DNA of 64,000 nt, from NCBI GenBank assembly GCA_017551545.1, contig JAFZLJ010000143.1:1-64000 (forward strand). The letters run 5' to 3'. Under the pieces are notes generated by a model that worked only from the letters and a program-made list of their open reading frames with translations, did no database searches and had not been told where the DNA came from. Origin of the DNA: Treponema sp. GTDB lineage: Bacteria; Spirochaetota; Spirochaetia; Treponematales; Treponemataceae. The position numbers and the translations under genes are program-made. Of the stretch, positions 58,393 through 64,000 are shown in pieces; the stretch's first letter is position 1; each line of letters starts with the position of its first letter.

Positions 58393-59919
58393 ATGAGTGA
58401 AAGTAGAGTAAAAAATTCAGCAAAGAATCTCTTTTATTCGTACATAGGGCAGATAATTAATATCTTACTAAAGTTTGCATTAAGATCCTATTTTATCAGA
58501 GTTTTAACTACGGAATATTTAGGTCTTAATGGACTCTTTGGAAATATACTCTCATTTCTTTCTTTGGCTGAGCTAGGAATTGGAGGTGCAATAACTTATA
58601 ATTTATATGTTGAGATTGCTAACCAAAATACAGAAAGAATAAAACAATTAATGCGATTATATAAAACAGCCTATGTAATAATTGGTTGTTTTGTATTACT
58701 TGCAGGAAGTTCGTTAATACCATTTTTGGATTTTTTTATTGAAGGAAAATATGAAATACCAAATATACGATTGATTTATTTTCTATTTGTATTAAATAGT
58801 GGTAGTTCATATTTCTTTTCATACAAAGCAAATTTTATTATTGCAAATCAAAAAAACTATATAGTTACAAATATAAATTTAGTTAGTAATATCGTAATTG
58901 CAATATTACAGACATTGTCACTTTTTCTATTTAACAGTTATATTGCATATTTAATAGTTCAGGTTATAATTACTTTTGGAGCTAATGTTGTAATGGCTTT
59001 CATTGCAGATAAGCGTTACCCTATCTTAAAAGAGAAAGTTACTGGCAAACTTGATGAAAATTCAAAACACATAATTACCCAAAATGTTTCTGCTGCAGTT
59101 TTTCATAAAGTTGGAGGAATAATTGTTTTTTCTACGGATAATATTCTTCTTTCAAAACTATTTGGACTAATACAGGTTGGTTTATATTCTAATTACACTT
59201 TAATTACAAAAACGCTTCAGGCTCTTATAAATCAGTTTTTTGTATCAATTACAGCAAGCGTTGGAAATCTTTGTGCTGCAGAAGGTAATGAGAAAAAAGT
59301 AAGTATTTTTTACATAACAGAATATATTAATTTTTTGATTTTTTCTTTCTCAAGTATTTGTATTTATGAACTTCTAGAAAAATTTATTACATTATGGTTA
59401 GGTAAAGAATATTTAATGAATAATAGTATTCTTTGTTTGTTAGCCTTAAACTTTTATTTGGAAGGTATGAGAAGTACTTTATGGACTTTTAATGGAAGTA
59501 TGGGGCTTGCAAGATATTATAAATATATGCCTATTCCTGAAGTTATAATAAACTTGGGTTCTTCAATAATTTTAGGTAGATTATTTGGTCCTGTAGGTAT
59601 TTTTATAGGGACGACACTTAGTACGGTATTTACATGCTGGTGGATAGAACCAAAAGTTTTGTTCAAATATGGATTAGATAGCTCTTTAAAGAAATATTAT
59701 TATGTATATTTTAAGTATTTTTTTATAACTATACTTAATTTTATTATTGTGCATTTTACGAATAAATACATTACATTTGAACAGCCGGTAATAACATTTG
59801 TTGTCCATATTATTATTTGTGGTTTTATGCAATTATTATTACTTGTTTTACTTACATTCAAATCAGAAGAATTTAAGTATTTAATGAATCTATTATTTAA
59901 AAAAAAGCAGGTTAAATAA
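58393..59919 (+). CDS. wzx: Wzx-type flippase / polysaccharide transporter (second glycan locus)
   Basis: A 508-residue membrane protein with about twelve to fourteen hydrophobic segments. The N-terminal NSAKNLFYSYIGQIINILLK FALRSYFIRVLTTEYLGLNG and the segment FSTDNILLSKLFGLIQVGLY identify the Wzx/PST family, in the branch common to Firmicutes and spirochaete capsule loci. It exports lipid-linked repeat units. No clear ribosome site is seen before the ATG. It ends two bases before the next gene, opening a coupled operon. Confidence 0.87.
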   Translation: MSESRVKNSAKNLFYSYIGQIINILLKFALRSYFIRVLTTEYLGLNGLFGNILSFLSLAELGIGGAITYNLYVEIANQNTERIKQLMRLYKTAYVIIGCFVLLAGSSLIPFLDFFIEGKYEIPNIRLIYFLFVLNSGSSYFFSYKANFIIANQKNYIVTNINLVSNIVIAILQTLSLFLFNSYIAYLIVQVIITFGANVVMAFIADKRYPILKEKVTGKLDENSKHIITQNVSAAVFHKVGGIIVFSTDNILLSKLFGLIQVGLYSNYTLITKTLQALINQFFVSITASVGNLCAAEGNEKKVSIFYITEYINFLIFSFSSICIYELLEKFITLWLGKEYLMNNSILCLLALNFYLEGMRSTLWTFNGSMGLARYYKYMPIPEVIINLGSSIILGRLFGPVGIFIGTTLSTVFTCWWIEPKVLFKYGLDSSLKKYYYVYFKYFFITILNFIIVHFTNKYITFEQPVITFVVHIIICGFMQLLLLVLLTFKSEEFKYLMNLLFKKKQVK

Positions 59920-59920
59920 A

Positions 59921-61444
59921 ATGAAAATTGATTACATTGTAGTACAAGCCGGCGGAAAAGGTTCTAGAATGGAATCTTTAACAAGAAATAAACCGAAAGC
60001 TTTGGTCCCTGTTAATAATTTACCAATGATTTTTCATCTATTCAGAAAATATCCAGATAAAAAATATGTAATTATCGGAGATTATAAATATGATGTACTT
60101 GAAAAATATCTAAAAGAATTTGCAGATGTTGATTATAAAACTGTCTGTGGTACGGGGTTTACAGGAACTTGTGCTGGGCTTCAACAGGCTTTGTCTAGTA
60201 TTCCTGATAATAAAGCTTTTATGCTTATCTGGTGTGATTTGGTTCTTCCAGAAACTTACAGCTTACCTGAAAATGAAGATAATTATATTGGAATTTCTAA
60301 AGATTTTCCTTGTCGATGGAAGTACGAAAATAACACTTTTGAAGAAGAGAGTAGTCAAGAATATGGTGTAGCTGGTTTCTTCTTGTTTAAGGATAAATCA
60401 CATATTATAGATGTTCCTCAGGAAGGAGAATTTGTTCGCTGGCTTCAAAGTAAAAAGTTTATATTTAGAGAACAGCCTTTATATAAAACACATGAATATG
60501 GTTTATATAGTGAATGGAGTAAACTACCTAAACAGCGATGTAGACCATTTAATAGTATAAAAATTGAAAACGGAAAACTTTATAAAACAGGTATTGATGA
60601 ACAAGGGATGAAACTTGCTATTCGGGAAGTTGCCTGGTATAAAAAACTGAAGGATAAGCATTTTGGCAATATTCCAAGAATCTATGAATACGAACCATTG
60701 TGTATGGAGTTTGTAGATGGAAAAAATATTTATGAATATACAGATATTCCTTTAGAACAAAAAAGAGAGATTTTAAAACAGATAATTGAATGTCTTAAAG
60801 AAATTCATAAATTGGAATCTTGTCCAGTTGATAAAGAAAGCTTCTATGATGCGTATATTGGAAAAACACTAAAAAGACTTGAAAAAGTACGTTATTTGGT
60901 TCCTTTTGGAAATGATGAAACTATTATCATAAATGGTAAGAAATGCCGTAATGTATTCTACCATGTTGATGAATTACAGCAGGAAGTAATGAAATATCTT
61001 CCTGCAAAATTTGAACTTTTACATGGAGATTGTACATTTAGCAATACAATGTTAAAGAATGACACAATTCCAATTCTTATAGACCCACGAGGATATTTTG
61101 GTACAACTGAATTCTATGGCGACCCTGCTTATGATTGGGTAAAACTATATTATTCATTAGTTAGTAATTATGACCAGTTCAATTTGAAAAACTTTGAATT
61201 AAATATAAATGAAAACGATGTAACCTTGAAAATTCAATCAAATAATTGGGAAGAATTAGAGAATTATTTTTTTGAACTGCTTGATGGAAAAGTAACAAAA
61301 AAACAAATGAAATTATTGCTTGCAATAACTTGGCTTAGTCTTACCACATATGCATGGGAAGACTATGATTCAATTTGTGGTGCATTTTATAACGGATTAA
61401 TTTATTTTGAGGAGGCTCTTTCTTATGGAAACAGCGTACAATAA
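59921..61444 (+). CDS. Fused nucleotidyltransferase and APH/choline-kinase-type phosphotransferase
   Basis: A 507-residue two-domain protein. Residues 1-220 are a nucleotidyltransferase (VVQAGGKGSRMESLTRNKPK ALVPVNNLPM). Residues about 225-500 are an aminoglycoside/choline-kinase fold, with catalytic loop LLHGDCTFSNTML (about 364-376) and metal site IPILIDPRGYFG. It would phosphorylate a small molecule or sugar and activate it with a nucleotide, as in LicA/LicC-type phosphocholine or heptose-like routes. It overlaps the SIS gene by 20 bases; with the SIS and HAD genes it forms a likely unit for one activated precursor. Confidence 0.8.
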   Translation: MKIDYIVVQAGGKGSRMESLTRNKPKALVPVNNLPMIFHLFRKYPDKKYVIIGDYKYDVLEKYLKEFADVDYKTVCGTGFTGTCAGLQQALSSIPDNKAFMLIWCDLVLPETYSLPENEDNYIGISKDFPCRWKYENNTFEEESSQEYGVAGFFLFKDKSHIIDVPQEGEFVRWLQSKKFIFREQPLYKTHEYGLYSEWSKLPKQRCRPFNSIKIENGKLYKTGIDEQGMKLAIREVAWYKKLKDKHFGNIPRIYEYEPLCMEFVDGKNIYEYTDIPLEQKREILKQIIECLKEIHKLESCPVDKESFYDAYIGKTLKRLEKVRYLVPFGNDETIIINGKKCRNVFYHVDELQQEVMKYLPAKFELLHGDCTFSNTMLKNDTIPILIDPRGYFGTTEFYGDPAYDWVKLYYSLVSNYDQFNLKNFELNINENDVTLKIQSNNWEELENYFFELLDGKVTKKQMKLLLAITWLSLTTYAWEDYDSICGAFYNGLIYFEEALSYGNSVQ

Positions 61445-62030
61445 GTATTTTGCACAGGATTTATCTTTTATTGACAATGCATTACGCTCAATACAATTAG
61501 ATGAATATGAAACTCTTGTAAATGATTGTGTTGAAACAATTAAAAGTGGACATAAAATAATTGCATCTGGTTTAGGTAAAAATGTTCCAATTTGTGATAA
61601 ATTTGTAGGTACTATGCTTTCTCTTGGTTTAGATGCTGGTTTTTTACATACTAATTCTGCCGTTCATGGTGATATGGGTATGGTTCATGCAGGAGATCTT
61701 GTTATCATTCTTTCAAAAAGTGGTTCTACGACTGAATCCGTTTATCTTGCAGATTTACTATCTAAAAGGGCTGGTGTAAAACTTTGGCTCTTGACATTTA
61801 AGGAAGAAAGCAAGTTATCATCCGTTATTCAAAAAAAGCTTGTTATTAAGTTGGAACATGAAGGCGATTTATGGAATATAATCCCTAATAATTCAACAAC
61901 TCTCAATCTTTTAGTCTTGCAAAATGTAGCTATTGAACTATCGAAAAGATTAAACTTAAATTTGGAAGAAAATTTTAAGCCAAATCATCCAGGCGGAGCT
62001 ATTGGGGATACTTTGAGAAATGGAAAATAG
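61425..62030 (+). CDS. SIS-domain sugar-phosphate isomerase
   Basis: A 201-residue SIS protein of the KpsF/GutQ-like or GmhA-like group: IIASGLGKNVPICDKFVGTM, LHTNSAVHGDMGMVHAGDLV, ILSKSGSTTESVYLADLL and the C-terminal FKPNHPGGAIGDTL typical of arabinose-5-phosphate isomerases without CBS domains. ATG 61425 has GAGGAGG ten bases upstream. It supplies an isomerised sugar phosphate, probably to the neighbouring kinase-nucleotidyltransferase and HAD phosphatase. Confidence 0.85.
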   Translation: METAYNKYFAQDLSFIDNALRSIQLDEYETLVNDCVETIKSGHKIIASGLGKNVPICDKFVGTMLSLGLDAGFLHTNSAVHGDMGMVHAGDLVIILSKSGSTTESVYLADLLSKRAGVKLWLLTFKEESKLSSVIQKKLVIKLEHEGDLWNIIPNNSTTLNLLVLQNVAIELSKRLNLNLEENFKPNHPGGAIGDTLRNGK

Positions 62031-62409
62031 TCAGAATAGCATATTAGAGCTTTCTCCACTGGGCCATACATGGCTTTTAGATTTGGATGGCACAATTGTA
62101 AAACACAACGGCTATAAAATTGACGGGCAGGATACTTTGCTTGAAGGTGCAAAAGTTTTCCTTGAGACAATCCCGCCTGATGATATGATTATATTTATAA
62201 CATCCAGAAAAAAAGAATACAAAAATGTAACTGAAGAATTCTTAAAAACGAATCAAATAAGGTTCAACTATATTATTTTTGAAGCACCTTATGGAGAGCG
62301 GATTCTGATAAATGACAATAAGCCGAGCGGTTTACAAATGGGAATTGCATGTAACAAAAAAAGAGACTCAAGTGCATTTCCTTCAGCAAAAATTAATCCG
62401 GATAAGTAA
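62020..62409 (+). CDS. HAD-family phosphatase (capsule-biosynthesis type)
   Basis: A 129-residue small HAD protein. Motif I is WLLDLDGTIVKHNGY (Asp21 and Asp23), motif II is FITSRKK, and the ILINDNKPSGL segment gives the C-terminal acidic motif. It matches small HAD phosphatases of capsule loci. It overlaps the SIS gene by 11 bases. It likely dephosphorylates the sugar made in this set. Confidence 0.82.
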   Translation: MENSQNSILELSPLGHTWLLDLDGTIVKHNGYKIDGQDTLLEGAKVFLETIPPDDMIIFITSRKKEYKNVTEEFLKTNQIRFNYIIFEAPYGERILINDNKPSGLQMGIACNKKRDSSAFPSAKINPDK

Positions 62410-62429
62410 ATATTATGGTAGAATTATTA

Positions 62430-63409
62430 ATGAAAATCATCAGGAGAATATTTAAGATAATAACATATCCTGTAAGAATAAGAGATTTTAATAATTGGTA
62501 TACTGTTTATACCCCCCCCACCTATATGTATGTGTAGATGGTATAGGAGATATAGTTTGGTTTATGGCTTTTTGGGAGCAGTATAAGAAAAAACATAATC
62601 TTGGAAATGATTATACGATTCTTGCACCAATACGACACAAAAATATGTTTTTGTTGTATGGTGAAAAAAACTTGATGAAAAACTCAGAAAAATATATTCC
62701 GCATATTATGTATTTATGGAAAAAAGATAAGCTTTATAAATATCCAAAGATTCATGTTATGGCTTACCCTAAAGGTCATAGCAAGAGAATAAACAATATT
62801 GAGGAGAATTTGCGTGCTGGCATTGGTATTATGATGGATGACTGCTATAGGTTTGGCTGCTTTGATTTAACCTATGATTCTGATGAACCTATAATAGTCC
62901 CTCCTATTTTAGATACACAGTATGAGTTGCATACTGAAAATAATATTCTGCTTATTCCATATACAAACTCCAGGATAAATATTTCACTTGCTATTTGGGA
63001 AGAAATTGCAAGTGAATTAAAAAAGGCAGGATATACGGTTTATACGAATATAGGAACTACAAAAGAAAAAGCCGTTAAAGGAACGATTCCGCTGCAAATA
63101 TCAATAACGGAACTTCCTGCAATATTGCGAAAATATGATTTTATATCGCTCTGCGGACGTTGTGGTTTGGCAGACTGGCTTTTTGTGAATGAATGTAAAC
63201 AAATTATACTACATAGTTGCAAAAAAAATCCAAAAAACAGAAATGAGTGGTTATGTACTTGTGTTGAAAAGAAAGACAGCTTTAAGGTTATGAAGCGGAA
63301 ATGTCTTTTAAATGAGGAAAATGCCGAAGATGTTTGGTTATATACGGATGATTTGTCATCAGATTACATTGAAAGCATTATGCAGAAAATACAAAAAATA
63401 GAAACGTAA
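62430..63409 (+). pseudogene. Unknown glycan-locus protein, frameshifted at a poly-C tract (probably phase-variable, OFF here)
   Basis: From ATG 62430 (or 62415) the frame reads MKIIRRIFKIITYPVRIRDF, passes the 8-C run at 62512-62519 and stops at 62535. The main body lies in another frame (VCVDGIGDIVWFMAFWEQYK onward, to 63409). With nine C the two join, and the result aligns without gaps to the first 46 residues of the paralogue at 63435 (GDIVWF at the same position). The body, about 300 residues with IPYTNSRINISLAIWEEIAS and FISLCGRCGLADWLFV, resembles GT9 heptosyltransferase-like folds only loosely. Confidence 0.78.
62512..62519 (+). repeat. Poly-C tract (8 C) causing the frameshift
   Basis: Eight C between A and A inside codons 28-30 of the gene. 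Lengths of 6 or 9 would restore the frame. Confidence 0.9.
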
Positions 63410-63434
63410 AAAATAAAGGTTAGTTAGATAGAAA

Positions 63435-64000
63435 ATGAAATCTTTTTTAAAGCTTGTAAAAAAGATAATTAAACATTACAGGCGAGAATTTGCATTACAA
63501 AAATGGATTCAAGAAAACCGGAACATTGAAACATTTATTGTTGTCGGTGGCTTTGGCGATATTGTATGGTTTATGTCTTTTTGGATTCAATATAAGAAAA
63601 AAGAACATTTAGAAACATATAAAATATTGACAGAAACCAAATATGTAGACATGTTTCATTTATACGGGGAAAGTAATTTACAGATTGATGCAGTTGAAGT
63701 TATACCTGCTATCTTATCTAAGACAGCACATAAAAAAACGAATAAGTTTAAGAATATACATGTTATGTATTTTCCTCATTATTTTGGGAAAAGAGCAGTT
63801 AAAGTAATCGAACAGTATAGAGTTGCAGCAGGAATATCAATGGATGATTATTTTAGGTTTGGATGTTTTGACTTGTCATACGAAACTGACGAACCTATAA
63901 CATTGCCGCAACTCGCTAAAACTAATTATACAATTCATACAAAAAAGAATATTTTGCTTATTCCATATACAAAATCAAGAATTAATATTCCATTGAATAT
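63435..64000 (+). CDS. Paralogue of the poly-C gene, cut by the window end
   Basis: The first 188 residues are present: MKSFLKLVKKIIKHYRREFA, then IETFIVVGGFGDIVWFMSFW IQYKKKEH, IHVMYFPHYFGKRAVKV, RFGCFDLSYETDEP and LLIPYTKSRINIPLN. It is clearly related to the preceding gene through its whole visible length but has no C-run. Gly-rich VVGGFGDIVWF at the start recalls GT9 proteins. The tandem pair suggests duplicated transferases of similar role. Confidence 0.7.
   Translation, partial: MKSFLKLVKKIIKHYRREFALQKWIQENRNIETFIVVGGFGDIVWFMSFWIQYKKKEHLETYKILTETKYVDMFHLYGESNLQIDAVEVIPAILSKTAHKKTNKFKNIHVMYFPHYFGKRAVKVIEQYRVAAGISMDDYFRFGCFDLSYETDEPITLPQLAKTNYTIHTKKNILLIPYTKSRINIPLN

Overview
The window most likely comes from a spirochaete, probably a commensal or rumen/gut Treponema. 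This is an inference from moderate-to-low GC, frequent GTG/TTG starts, abundant short palindromic intergenic repeats, and a winged-helix plus NusG-like pair beside glycan genes. No rRNA or marker gene is present to prove it. The best-supported structure is a ~51 kb integrated phage-like element (67-51172) between two near-identical tRNA-Arg genes (67-141 and 51098-51172, one mismatch). A tyrosine integrase lies just inside the left copy. A shared 24-bp motif, a candidate integrase arm site, lies ~120-150 bp inside each end.

The element's phage backbone is split in two. The left part (1930-10176) holds an excisionase-like HTH protein, both terminase subunits, portal, a response-regulator-like protein, prohead protease, HK97-type capsid and connector proteins. 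The right part (38851-46499) holds tail/baseplate-type proteins, a lysis cassette (XhlA-like, NlpC/P60-like lysin, holin-like, overlapping spanin-like ORFs), tail-fibre-like proteins and a D5/P4-type helicase. Both halves share an unusual promoter architecture: three TTAAC-type boxes spaced 11 and 10 bp, then exactly 23 bp to a -10-like hexamer. It occurs before the packaging, capsid and tail operons. This ties the halves to one phage. No tape-measure gene is visible.

Between head and tail modules sits ~28.6 kb of cargo (10204-38743). It holds a RES-domain protein with a KAP-type P-loop NTPase, then a complete-looking surface-glycan locus (13227-37022), then a PD-(D/E)XK-like DUF6602 protein and a small TPR-like protein. 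The glycan locus encodes the UDP-ManNAc3NAcA route (WlbA/WlbB/WlbC, WbpA, WbpI, WbpG-like), the GDP-D,D-heptose route (HddA, GmhA, fused HddC-GmhB), a bacillosamine-type 4,6-dehydratase/aminotransferase/initiating transferase set, Wzx, Wzy, several glycosyltransferases, a FemAB-like transferase and a deacetylase-like protein. The element also carries a type III toxin-antitoxin system inside the head region: three 38-nt RNA repeats, a terminator and a ToxN homologue (6858-7567). An AbiE type IV system lies near its right end (49094-50754).

Right of the element are a winged-helix/NusG-like pair (paralogue of a regulator inside the element), a GNAT protein with a 58-aa partner, and an AT-rich defence island: RloA/RloB-like, PIN-domain and TIR-domain proteins, and a NusG-AbiH scar. 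That island is bracketed by 33-bp direct repeats. A second glycan locus (58393 to the end) follows a strong promoter with an 11-bp-arm palindrome. It encodes a flippase, a nucleotidyltransferase-kinase fusion, SIS and HAD proteins, and two paralogous unknown proteins. The first of the pair is frameshifted at an 8-C tract and becomes perfectly alignable to its paralogue at 9 C, which looks like a phase-variation switch.
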